DNA of 10,887 nt from Candidatus Peregrinibacteria bacterium (GTDB lineage Bacteria; Patescibacteriota; Gracilibacteria; Peribacterales; Peribacteraceae). Position numbers and translations under genes: made by a program. Within the stretch, counting starts at the first letter, position 1. Each line of letters starts with the position of its first letter. Below, one piece after another: positions 5,727-10,887 of the stretch. Location of the stretch: the NCBI GenBank assembly GCA_016866815.1, contig VGKZ01000031.1, positions 1 through 10,887 on the forward strand. The letters run 5' to 3'. The notes beneath the pieces were generated by a model that saw nothing but the letters and a program-made list of their open reading frames with translations, did no database searches and was not told the DNA's origin.

Positions 5727-6635
5727 ATGCTGCAGGTTTCTCTTCTCATCACTCTTTTCACTGCTGGTCTCCTGACCATTCTCCTGCCGTGCATACTGCC
5801 ACTCCTGCCGATCGTGCTCGGTGTGAGCATTGCTGGCAGGTCAAGGCTGCGGCCGCTTGCGGTGATGGCGGGAATGCTCGTGAGTTTCGTCGGATTCACA
5901 TTCCTGTTACTCGTTGTTCTGAATCAGTTCGTCACCGCGGCGGAGTACATTCGTATTTCCACCTATTACGCATTGCTCTTGTTTGGTTTTGGGTTTTTGA
6001 CTGCGAACTATAACATTCAGCTTATAGGTGTGGTATTGGGAGGCTTCTTTTATACGAAGTTCGGATGGATCGTCGTGACCGTTGCGCAATGTGCGGGGTG
6101 GGCTGCCATGGAACTCGGCACACGTGTCGCGACGAAGATCCAGCAGCTTGGATCCAACATCCAGCAAAACACTACGGCGAGGCTTGGTGCGGATAATCCT
6201 CTTAGTGCCTTTATCATCAGTCTCACCATGGGGTTGGTGTGGGTTCCGTGCGCCGGACCCGCATTGGGTTTTGCCTTTACGCTTGTACGAGAAGAGCCGG
6301 GTCTGCAGGCGTTTCTCTACCTCACAGCGTATGGTCTGGGTTCCGTGCGCCGGACCCGCATTGGGTTTTGCCTTTACGCTTGTACGAGAAGAGCCGGGTC
6401 TGCAGGCGTTTCTCTACCTCACAGCGTATGGTCTGGGTACCGCCATTCCTCTTCTTGTCGTCGGGTACGGCGGACAGTGGGCCGTCCATTCGGTCCGCGC
6501 GCTCGGCAAGTACAGCGGCCGTGTGAAGCAGATCGCGGGAGGGATATTGATCTTCACTGCCGTTGCACTGAACTACAACTGGTTCCGGGAGATTGTCAGC
6601 CGCACTTCCTTCGGCAATCTCGGTGTCGATATTGA
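5727..6635 (+). CDS. CcdA-type membrane domain of a DipZ-like protein (frameshifted by a duplication)
   Basis: The first about 205 residues are a CcdA/DsbD-type transmembrane electron carrier: hydrophobic segments with the two redox cysteines in LLPCILPLLP (C22) and WVPCAGPALG (C175). It would move electrons from cytoplasmic thioredoxin to extracytoplasmic partners. A perfect 97-bp tandem duplication (copies start at 6240 and 6337) shifts the frame, so after YLTAYGLG the protein runs into about 97 unrelated residues and stops at 6633-6635. Removing one copy restores an open frame of 629 residues to 7713 that joins the remaining membrane segments and the thioredoxin domain. As written, the CcdA part lacks its last helices and is probably not functional. 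It lies 2 bp after the lipoprotein gene; no ribosome site is visible, so translation is likely coupled. Confidence 0.85.
   Translation: MLQVSLLITLFTAGLLTILLPCILPLLPIVLGVSIAGRSRLRPLAVMAGMLVSFVGFTFLLLVVLNQFVTAAEYIRISTYYALLLFGFGFLTANYNIQLIGVVLGGFFYTKFGWIVVTVAQCAGWAAMELGTRVATKIQQLGSNIQQNTTARLGADNPLSAFIISLTMGLVWVPCAGPALGFAFTLVREEPGLQAFLYLTAYGLGSVRRTRIGFCLYACTRRAGSAGVSLPHSVWSGYRHSSSCRRVRRTVGRPFGPRARQVQRPCEADRGRDIDLHCRCTELQLVPGDCQPHFLRQSRCRY
6240..6438. repeat. Perfect 97-bp tandem duplication in the ccdA/dipZ gene
   Basis: Bases 6240-6341 and 6337-6438 are identical over 102 bp with an offset of 97, so two 97-bp units stand in tandem, with the 5-bp TGGGT shared at the junction (6337-6341). Because 97 is not a multiple of 3, the second copy shifts the frame by one base. 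The duplicated part encodes the VWVPCAGPALG helix and the segment up to AYGLG. No mismatch separates the copies, so the event is recent or an assembly product. Confidence 0.95.
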
Positions 6636-7713
6636 GCGGAAGTTGTTTGAGGGTGATATGAAGGAAATCAAGGAAATCAACGAAATCAAGGAAACCAAGG
6701 AAATCAACGAAATCAAGGAAACCAAGGATGGTGAGGTATCATTGGCCGGCATGAAGAAATCTTCTCTTCCCAACATCAGCCGTGCACCGCTGAATATTGC
6801 AGAGCTCGGCGGTGAATGGCTGGGCAGCGAGCCGCTCACGACGGAGGATCTTAAGGGCAAAGTGGTGCTGATCGATTTCTGGACGTACAGTTGCATCAAC
6901 TGCATCCGCACGTTGCCGCACATCGAAGGCTACTGGAAGAAATTTGGTGGAGAGCACTTTGTACTTATCGGCGTTCACACACCGGAGTTTGTGTTTGAGA
7001 AAGATAAGGACAACGTTGCGAAAGCAATGGAGAGGTTTAAGCTCACGTATCCTGTTGTGCAGGACAATGATTACAAAATCTGGAAGAGCTTCGCGAACCG
7101 CTACTGGCCGGCGAAGTATCTCATCGATGCGAACGGCTACATCCGCTACACGCATTTCGGTGAAGGGGGATATGAGGAGACGGATGAGGCGATAGGGAGT
7201 CTGTTGCGGGAGGCGGGTGTGGAAGTGGCGGAAGAGGTAGAGGACTCAGAGGACACAGAGGACTCAAAGGACTTAGAGGAAAGGAGTCGCTATGGTGATC
7301 TGACGCCGGAGACGTATCTGGGGAGCCGCAGCTGGCCTGCGCTTGGCAACGGTGCTGCGTATCCCATGGAGAGTGTGTTTACCTACAGAGCACCCGAGTC
7401 GATGAAGCTCCACAAGTACTACCTTGTCGGTGACTGGCAGATGCTGGATGAAGAGCGGCAGGTGCTGCGATCAAACACCGGAGAAATCCGCATGAAGTTT
7501 CTGGGAGGAGAGATCAATCTGGTGATGGGTCTCGAAGATGGCGTACAAAAATCATCAGTCGAAGTGTGGGTAGACGGACAGAAAACCACTTCGTTTACGG
7601 TGGATTTCCACACACTCTACCAGCTCTTCAAAGGGGAGTATGGGGAGCATGAGGTAGTACTTAAAATCACCGGAAAGGGTGTTTCAGCCTATGCATTTAC
7701 ATTCGGGCAGTAG
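6331..7713 (+). CDS. DipZ-like C-terminal part: last CcdA helices, thioredoxin (CINC) and C-terminal domain
   Basis: In the frame after the duplication, the codons read MVWVPCAGPALG (second copy of the CcdA helix), the remaining membrane segments (IPLLVVGYGG, QIAGGILIFTAVALNYNW), a lysine/glutamate repeat linker (6661-6726), then a TlpA/DipZ-type thioredoxin domain with IDFWTYSCINCIRTLP (cysteine codons at 6892 and 6901), GVHTPEF and YTHFGEGGYEE. A second repetitive acidic linker (7240-7284) leads to TPETYLGSRSWP and a beta-rich C-terminal domain as in DipZ-family proteins, ending in TAG at 7711-7713. The ATG at 6331 could start this piece (460 residues), but it has no ribosome site. Most likely this is the rest of the gene that begins at 5727. 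The thioredoxin and C-terminal domains should lie outside the membrane. The frame is open upstream to 6082, but that part is out-of-frame CcdA sequence. Confidence 0.85.
   Translation: MVWVPCAGPALGFAFTLVREEPGLQAFLYLTAYGLGTAIPLLVVGYGGQWAVHSVRALGKYSGRVKQIAGGILIFTAVALNYNWFREIVSRTSFGNLGVDIERKLFEGDMKEIKEINEIKETKEINEIKETKDGEVSLAGMKKSSLPNISRAPLNIAELGGEWLGSEPLTTEDLKGKVVLIDFWTYSCINCIRTLPHIEGYWKKFGGEHFVLIGVHTPEFVFEKDKDNVAKAMERFKLTYPVVQDNDYKIWKSFANRYWPAKYLIDANGYIRYTHFGEGGYEETDEAIGSLLREAGVEVAEEVEDSEDTEDSKDLEERSRYGDLTPETYLGSRSWPALGNGAAYPMESVFTYRAPESMKLHKYYLVGDWQMLDEERQVLRSNTGEIRMKFLGGEINLVMGLEDGVQKSSVEVWVDGQKTTSFTVDFHTLYQLFKGEYGEHEVVLKITGKGVSAYAFTFGQ
6661..6726 (+). repeat. In-frame 27-bp repeat coding a K/E/I/N linker
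   Basis: A 27-bp unit (AAG GAA ATC AAC GAA ATC AAG GAA ACC) occurs twice without mismatch at 6670-6696 and 6697-6723, with partial units on both sides. Each unit is itself three 9-bp repeats. It codes for KEINEIKET, a charged helical linker between the membrane part and the thioredoxin domain. Loss or gain of units keeps the frame. Confidence 0.9.
7240..7284 (+). repeat. In-frame 9-bp repeats coding an acidic linker
   Basis: GAGGACTCA, GAGGACACA, GAGGACTCA, AAGGACTTA and GAGGAAAGG follow each other in frame and code for EDSEDTEDSKDLEER. The stretch joins the thioredoxin domain to the C-terminal domain of the DipZ-like protein. Like the linker at 6661-6726 it can change length in steps of three residues. 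Confidence 0.85.
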
Positions 7714-7719
7714 TATTAT
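7714..7719 (+). promoter_or_regulatory. -10-like box before thyA
   Basis: TATTAT lies 8 bp before the thyA ATG, directly after the stop codon of the preceding gene. No good -35 is seen at the right distance. If used, the thyA transcript would be leaderless; otherwise thyA is read from the upstream genes, 14 bp away. Confidence 0.3.
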
Positions 7720-7727
7720 CACTGCCC

Positions 7728-8558
7728 ATGAACACGGCAGACCCGCAGTACCTCCGGCTCCTCAAAACCATCCTCGATACGGGTACTTCCAAGGAGGACC
7801 GTACCGGCACGGGCACGCTCTCGCTCTTCGGCGCACAAATGCGTTTCAACCTCCGCGAAGGTTTTCCGTTGCTCACGACGAAGAAGGTACACATGAAGTC
7901 CGTCGTGCATGAACTCCTGTGGTTTCTGCAGGGGGAGACGAATACGAAGTACCTCACGGAGAACGGCGTGAGCATCTGGGACGAATGGGCCACTGATACG
8001 GGGGAACTCGGTCCCGTGTACGGCAAACAGTGGCGCGATTTCCATGGCGTGGATCAGATCACCGATCTCATCGCGCAGATCAAAAAGAATCCGGACTCCC
8101 GACGTCTCATTGTTTCCGCATGGAACCCGGCCGTACTTCCGGATACGGCGTTCAGTCCCAGAGAGAATGCCGCACAGGGGAAAATGGCGCTGCCGCCGTG
8201 TCATTGTCTGTTTCAGTTCTATGTTGCTGACGGACGTTTGAGCTGCCAGCTCTACCAGCGCTCTGCGGATATCTTCCTCGGCGTGCCGTTTAACATTGCT
8301 TCCTATTCGTTGCTCACGCACATGGTGGCACAGGTATGTGATTTGGAAGTCGGCGATTTCGTTCACACATTCGGTGATGTACATCTGTATAAAAATCATC
8401 TGCAGCAGGCGCTGACGCAGTTGGAGCGCGAACCCAAGGCCTTGCCTACACTGAAGCTGAATCCTGCAGTGAAGGATATCTTTGCGTTCCGGTTCGAGGA
8501 CATCGAGGTCCTGAACTACGATCCGCATCCGGGGATAAAGGCGCCGATCGCGGTTTGA
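7728..8558 (+). CDS. thyA: Thymidylate synthase (ThyA type)
   Basis: ThyA methylates dUMP to dTMP with 5,10-methylene-tetrahydrofolate, releasing dihydrofolate, which the DHFR encoded next recycles. The 276 residues carry DRTGTGTLSLFG (phosphate-binding Arg loop), the catalytic Cys158 in LPPCHCLFQFYV, the long QLYQRSADIFLGVPFNIASYSLL signature, GDVHLYKNH and the usual C-terminal end YDPHPGIKAPIAV. Compared with E. coli ThyA (264), about 12 extra residues (around PDTAFSPRENAAQG) precede the active-site motif; I recall similar insertions in other bacterial ThyA. No Shine-Dalgarno sequence precedes the ATG at 7728. The gene lies 14 bp after the redox gene and 42 bp before folA, so thyA-folA is probably one unit. 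Confidence 0.98.
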   Translation: MNTADPQYLRLLKTILDTGTSKEDRTGTGTLSLFGAQMRFNLREGFPLLTTKKVHMKSVVHELLWFLQGETNTKYLTENGVSIWDEWATDTGELGPVYGKQWRDFHGVDQITDLIAQIKKNPDSRRLIVSAWNPAVLPDTAFSPRENAAQGKMALPPCHCLFQFYVADGRLSCQLYQRSADIFLGVPFNIASYSLLTHMVAQVCDLEVGDFVHTFGDVHLYKNHLQQALTQLEREPKALPTLKLNPAVKDIFAFRFEDIEVLNYDPHPGIKAPIAV

Positions 8559-8559
8559 G

Positions 8560-8600
8560 AAGCTATAAGTAATAAGCTGTAAGCTGTAAGCTGTAAGCAT
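8560..8600. repeat. AAGCTRT-type heptamer repeat before folA
   Basis: In steps of seven: AAGCTAT (8560), AAGTAAT (8567), AAGCTGT three times (8574-8594), then AAGCAT running into the folA ATG. The repeat fills the whole thyA-folA gap, so the folA start has repeat sequence instead of a ribosome binding site. A related repeat lies before folE (10547-10581). Confidence 0.9.
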
Positions 8601-9107
8601 ATGAATGTTTCATTGATTGTTGCGGCCTCCGAAAACAATGTCATCGGAAAGGACAACGCCATTCCATGGCACCTTCCCGATGATCTGAAGTTTTTCCGCG
8701 CAAAGACCGAGGGGCACCCGGTGATCATGGGGAGAAAGTGCTACGAATCCATCGGCAAGCCGCTGCCGAACCGCGAGAATATTGTCGTCACGCACCGTCA
8801 GGATTACCATGCACCGGGGTGTGAAGTGTCGCCATCGGTGGAGGAAGCCATTCTGTACGCCGGCAGGAATCATCCTGAGGAAATCTTCGTGATTGGAGGA
8901 GGAGAGATCTATCGTCAGGCGTTGCCCGTTGCGAATCGTATTTACATGACGCGCGTACATGCAGACATTCTGGGCAATGTTCTTTTCCCCGAGATCGATC
9001 CTGAGGTCTGGAAGGTGACGGAGAAGCGGGAACATCCGAAAGATGCGAAGCACGCGCATGCGTTTACCTTCCTGACACTGGAACGCACAGACGAGCTGCC
9101 CGTCTGA
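8601..9107 (+). CDS. folA: Dihydrofolate reductase
   Basis: DHFR reduces dihydrofolate to tetrahydrofolate with NADPH, regenerating the cofactor used by ThyA. The 168 residues show the family order: SLIVAASENNVIG (residues 4-16), PWHLPDDLKFF (22-32; Asp28 aligns with catalytic Asp27 of E. coli), VIMGRKCYESIG with the NADPH-binding Arg/Lys, PLPNRENIVVT, and VIGGGEIYRQALP followed by IYMTRVHADI. The C-terminal beta-hairpin with HAHAFTFLTLER is present. Nothing is missing. The ATG at 8601 is preceded only by the AAGCTGT heptamer repeat, with no Shine-Dalgarno sequence. It lies 42 bp after thyA, as is common for the pair. Confidence 0.98.
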   Translation: MNVSLIVAASENNVIGKDNAIPWHLPDDLKFFRAKTEGHPVIMGRKCYESIGKPLPNRENIVVTHRQDYHAPGCEVSPSVEEAILYAGRNHPEEIFVIGGGEIYRQALPVANRIYMTRVHADILGNVLFPEIDPEVWKVTEKREHPKDAKHAHAFTFLTLERTDELPV

Positions 9108-9134
9108 TTTCCGTTGTTCACGTGTAGTTTTTTC

Positions 9135-9152
9135 TTGGCTTCATAGAGCCAA
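9135..9152. terminator. Weak hairpin after folA
   Basis: TTGGCT (9135-9140) pairs with AGCCAA (9147-9152) around a 6-nt loop, 27 bp after the folA stop. The flanks are TTTTTT before and AAAATAAA after on the plus strand, the wrong way round for a classical U-tract terminator. The stem is short, so the role is doubtful. Confidence 0.25.
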
Positions 9153-9210
9153 AAATAAAGACTCACTGCTCTTCGATTGTTGCTGCAGTGTCATTGTATT
9201 GTGACCCTTT

Positions 9211-9216
9211 TACACT
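9211..9216 (+). promoter_or_regulatory. -10-like box before the HExxH protein gene
   Basis: TACACT ends 8 bp before the ATG at 9225. A clear -35 at 16-18 bp is not visible. The position fits a leaderless transcript, as with thyA and dnaQ here. Confidence 0.3.
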
Positions 9217-9224
9217 GTGGGCAC

Positions 9225-9905
9225 ATGGCAATCGAAACACCTGCATCACAGGCGGATATCAATGCAGAACAGGAAGCACAGGAACTCATCGACCGGGTGA
9301 TGAAGCAGCACCTTCAGGGGGGCGGCGAAGTCACGCCGGAACAGTTAGCGGCGTTTCTGCGTGCTGAGGCGGCGAACCGTTCCAAAGAAGTACAGGAGCG
9401 CGTGGAGGCGTATATCGGGACGCTCACGGCGTCCGTCCGCACCGACGTCATCAAAGCGCTGGAGCACGGCGTGGGAGGCCAATACGACGGCACCAAGACT
9501 TATATGGCTGCTGCAGTTATTGTTCCTGTAAAGGGGGAGAAGGTGGAGGAGCAGGCAACGGAAATTTCCAATCATGAGCAATACCACAAGGATCATGATC
9601 ATCTCGCTGATATTAAAGCAGCAGAAGATGCCGTCGAGGACGGTGGTGTTGCCGTTATCGGTGGAGAGACGTTCGATGACACAGAGGTCGTCGAACCCAT
9701 GACTATGGAACGCACGGGAACGGAGTTCGTATCCGGAGGTTACCGCGACATGCACAACCGTATGGGTGCGGCGCTCTCCCGCGCGAAACTCGGCTGGAGC
9801 GATCTGGAAAAGGCGATCGACGCGAGGGATCTCTCCATCATCAGCGACGGCACGCGAGAAAAGGCGAAGGGGGTCGTCGAAGGACAGTATGCGTTAGCTG
9901 CCTAA
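9225..9905 (+). CDS. Unrecognised protein with an HExxH motif
   Basis: I do not recognise this 226-residue protein. It has no signal peptide or membrane segment, so it is probably cytoplasmic. The N-terminal third is helical and charged (EQEAQELIDRVMKQHL, then LAAFLRAEAANRSKEVQERVEAYIG). A hydrophobic strand (TYMAAAVIVPV) is followed by NHEQYHKDHDHLAD: H117-E118-x-x-H121 is the zinc-protease HExxH motif, and H124, D125 and H126 offer further metal ligands. The C-terminal part is acidic (AAEDAVEDGG) and ends in helices (MHNRMGAALSRAKLGWSDLEKAIDARD). A zinc metallopeptidase-like enzyme is possible, but HExxH can occur by chance and no second family motif is clear. I chose the ATG at 9225 because the upstream stretch to 9177 is Cys-rich and unlike a protein start; a TACACT box ends 8 bp before 9225. 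The gene stands alone between folA and a palindrome. Confidence 0.8.
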   Translation: MAIETPASQADINAEQEAQELIDRVMKQHLQGGGEVTPEQLAAFLRAEAANRSKEVQERVEAYIGTLTASVRTDVIKALEHGVGGQYDGTKTYMAAAVIVPVKGEKVEEQATEISNHEQYHKDHDHLADIKAAEDAVEDGGVAVIGGETFDDTEVVEPMTMERTGTEFVSGGYRDMHNRMGAALSRAKLGWSDLEKAIDARDLSIISDGTREKAKGVVEGQYALAA

Positions 9906-9954
9906 CAATAACAGGTGTGGTATTGCCAATGTGGTTTATGGGGTTTTGCTGCAT

Positions 9955-9988
9955 CTGTTAGCCCCCGAATTAATTCGGGGGCTAACAG
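9955..9988. terminator. 34-bp perfect palindrome between convergent genes
   Basis: Bases 9955-9971 are the exact reverse complement of 9972-9988, with a GC-rich core (GCCCCCG / CGGGGGC) and an AATTAATT centre. It lies 49 bp after the HExxH gene stop and 8 bp beyond the folE stop on the other strand, the place of a bidirectional terminator. Neither side has a T-run, so a protein-binding site or a small repeated palindromic element is an alternative. Confidence 0.6.
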
Positions 9989-9996
9989 GGTTCGAC

Positions 9997-10539
9997 CTAA
10001 CGTCCGATCAGCCGCAGGAACTCATCACGGGTTTTCGGGTCTTCCTTAAAGAGTCCGCTTACGGTGCTCGTGACCGCCACAGAGTGCTGCTTTTCCACGC
10101 CTCTCATCATCATGCAGAAGTGGCTGGCCTCCACCACAACTCCTATCCCTTTGGGCTTCAGCACACTCTCCAGCGCGTCGCAGACCTGCTGTGTCATACG
10201 CTCCTGCACCTGGAGCCTGCGGGCGAACATATCGACGATGCGAGCGATTTTGCTCAATCCTATAACGTGCTTATCGGGAACGTATCCTACGTGCACTTTG
10301 CCGACGAAGGGCAGCACGTGGTGTTCACACAGGCTGTAGCACTCGATGTCCTTCACGATGACCATGCCCTTCGTGTCCGATGGAAACAGTGCATTGTTCA
10401 CAATTGTCTCCAGATGCTGATCGTAGCCGGAGGTCAGGAAATTCATCGCCTCCTCCCAGCGTTCGGGGGTTTTACGGAGGCCTTCCCGGGAGGGGTTTTC
10501 GCCGATAGATGAGAGGAATGCTTGGATAAGGTCTTTCAT
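9997..10539 (-). CDS. folE: GTP cyclohydrolase I
   Basis: FolE opens the GTP ring to give 7,8-dihydroneopterin triphosphate, the first step of tetrahydrofolate synthesis. The 180 residues carry ENPSREGLRKTPERW near the start, the zinc site C71-x2-H74 in YSLCEHHVLPF, HVGYVPDKHVIGLSKIARIVD, RLQVQERMTQQV and the second zinc Cys141 in ASHFCMMMRGVEK. All are diagnostic of the type IA enzyme. I chose the ATG at 10539 because MKDLIQAFLSSIGENP fits the family; the frame runs up to an ATG at 10584, but that stretch is encoded by the heptamer repeat and looks artificial. No Shine-Dalgarno sequence is present. It points toward the palindrome at 9955-9988. With ThyA and DHFR nearby it completes a loose folate group, although other folate genes are not in the window. 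Confidence 0.97.
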   Translation of the reverse strand: MKDLIQAFLSSIGENPSREGLRKTPERWEEAMNFLTSGYDQHLETIVNNALFPSDTKGMVIVKDIECYSLCEHHVLPFVGKVHVGYVPDKHVIGLSKIARIVDMFARRLQVQERMTQQVCDALESVLKPKGIGVVVEASHFCMMMRGVEKQHSVAVTSTVSGLFKEDPKTRDEFLRLIGR

Positions 10540-10546
10540 GGGCTTT

Positions 10547-10581
10547 GAGCTATAAGACGTAAGCTTTAAGCTATAAGCGTG
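10547..10581. repeat. AAGCTNT-type heptamer repeat before folE
   Basis: Read on the plus strand in steps of seven: GAGCTAT, AAGACGT, AAGCTTT, AAGCTAT, AAGCGTG. The units are more diverged than in front of folA but of the same type. They begin 7 bp upstream of the folE ATG, in the opposite orientation relative to the gene compared with folA. Confidence 0.75.
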
Positions 10582-10585
10582 CAAG

Positions 10586-10591
10586 ACTATA
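10586..10591 (-). promoter_or_regulatory. -10-like box upstream of folE
   Basis: TATAGT on the minus strand (10591 to 10586) overlaps the stop codon of the upstream four-helix-bundle gene and lies 46 bp before the folE ATG. No convincing -35 is seen. It is a candidate only. Confidence 0.25.
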
Positions 10592-10887
10592 CAAGCTTTC
10601 GATGAAATGCACGGAGCATTTTGTCGATTTCTATCATCTGTTTCATGAGTGTTTTTGCGACATTGTCCTGTAGGTAATTCAGGTGTTCTGCCAGTAATGC
10701 CTGTGTGCGCAGCTCCGCAAGAGAGCCCTTTGCAATCAGCAAAAATCCGGCAAACTCTTTATCTGATCGTCGCTGACTGCCTTCTGCAATATTTGATGGT
10801 ACGGAGACAGCTGCGCGTCTCATCTGACTCGTCAGCCCGAATTGCTCATGATACGGAAAATTTTTCGTTACTGCGTATACGGATTGA
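10587..10887 (-). CDS. Four helix bundle protein (S23 / 23S rRNA intervening-sequence protein family), 5' partial
   Basis: The frame is open from the right edge of the window to the TAG at 10587-10589, giving about 100 residues. Just inside the edge it reads QSVYAVTKNFPYHEQFGLTSQ, followed by MRRAAVSVPSNIAEGSQRR, the hallmark of this family; an ATG at 10823 is internal, so the start lies beyond the window. Further on are the helix AGFLLIAKGSLAELRTQALLA and a last helix rich in charged residues. Family members form small four-helix bundles, were first seen inside 23S rRNA intervening sequences of some bacteria, and are widespread as free genes; their biochemical role is not established. Here it stands next to folE rather than in an rRNA gene. 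Only the first few residues should be missing. Confidence 0.92.
   Translation of the reverse strand, partial: QSVYAVTKNFPYHEQFGLTSQMRRAAVSVPSNIAEGSQRRSDKEFAGFLLIAKGSLAELRTQALLAEHLNYLQDNVAKTLMKQMIEIDKMLRAFHRKLV

Noticed and set aside
6082..6330. Upstream extension of the second-half redox frame to an ATG at 6082
   Set aside because: The translated stretch is basic and unlike any CcdA sequence; it is the out-of-frame reading of the true CcdA codons, open by chance.
8127..8190. Extra residues before the ThyA active site as a novel insertion
   Set aside because: Similar insertions at this place are, from memory, common in other bacterial ThyA proteins, so it is not reported as unusual.
7719..8600. 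293-residue open frame on the minus strand across thyA
   Set aside because: It lies fully antisense to a clear thymidylate synthase gene and shows no family motif; it arises from codon bias of the real gene.
10540..10584. N-terminal extension of FolE (15 extra residues from the ATG at 10584)
   Set aside because: The extension is encoded by the heptamer repeat and has no counterpart in the family, whose start matches the ATG at 10539.

Overview
The window carries bacterial housekeeping genes packed on both strands with short gaps. It has no rRNA, tRNA, CRISPR array or transposase that I can see. Several traits suggest a Candidate Phyla Radiation (Patescibacteria) lineage, perhaps of the Peregrinibacteria/Peribacteria type: small scattered single-gene units, a gatB without gatA or gatC beside it, a free-standing four-helix-bundle (S23-like) gene, almost no Shine-Dalgarno sequences, and short tandem repeats in the gaps. 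That placement is an inference from style, not a proven assignment. TAG, TGA and TAA all end normal genes here, so the genetic code looks standard.

Layout from left to right: the 3' end of an unrecognised gene (1-303, +); elongation factor P (412-972, +); a heptamer repeat array; gatB (1075-2517, -); an ECF-type sigma factor whose frame is cut by an in-frame TAG (2618-3277, +); peptide deformylase and a DnaQ-like 3'-5' exonuclease as a pair (3288-4382, -); endonuclease III (4412-5062, +), divergent from the exonuclease across a shared, symmetric -10 element; a thioredoxin-fold lipoprotein (5095-5724, +); a CcdA/DipZ-type thiol-disulfide transporter fusion (5727-7713, +) broken by a perfect 97-bp tandem duplication; thymidylate synthase and dihydrofolate reductase (7728-9107, +); an unrecognised protein with an HExxH motif (9225-9905, +); a 34-bp perfect palindrome; GTP cyclohydrolase I (9997-10539, -); and the 3' part of a four-helix-bundle protein gene (10587-10887, -).

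Three functional groups stand out. EF-P, GatB and Def serve translation and protein maturation. The lipoprotein and the CcdA-thioredoxin fusion form an extracytoplasmic redox relay: CcdA would carry electrons across the membrane to the thioredoxin domains. ThyA, DHFR and GTP cyclohydrolase I belong to folate and dTMP metabolism, and the starts of folA and folE both sit next to the same AAGCTRT-type heptamer repeat.

The points most worth checking are the 97-bp duplication that frameshifts the CcdA/DipZ gene, the amber codon that separates sigma region 2 from region 4, the glutamine at the usual modification site of EF-P, the lack of Shine-Dalgarno sequences with -10-like boxes 6-12 bp before several start codons, and the HExxH protein.
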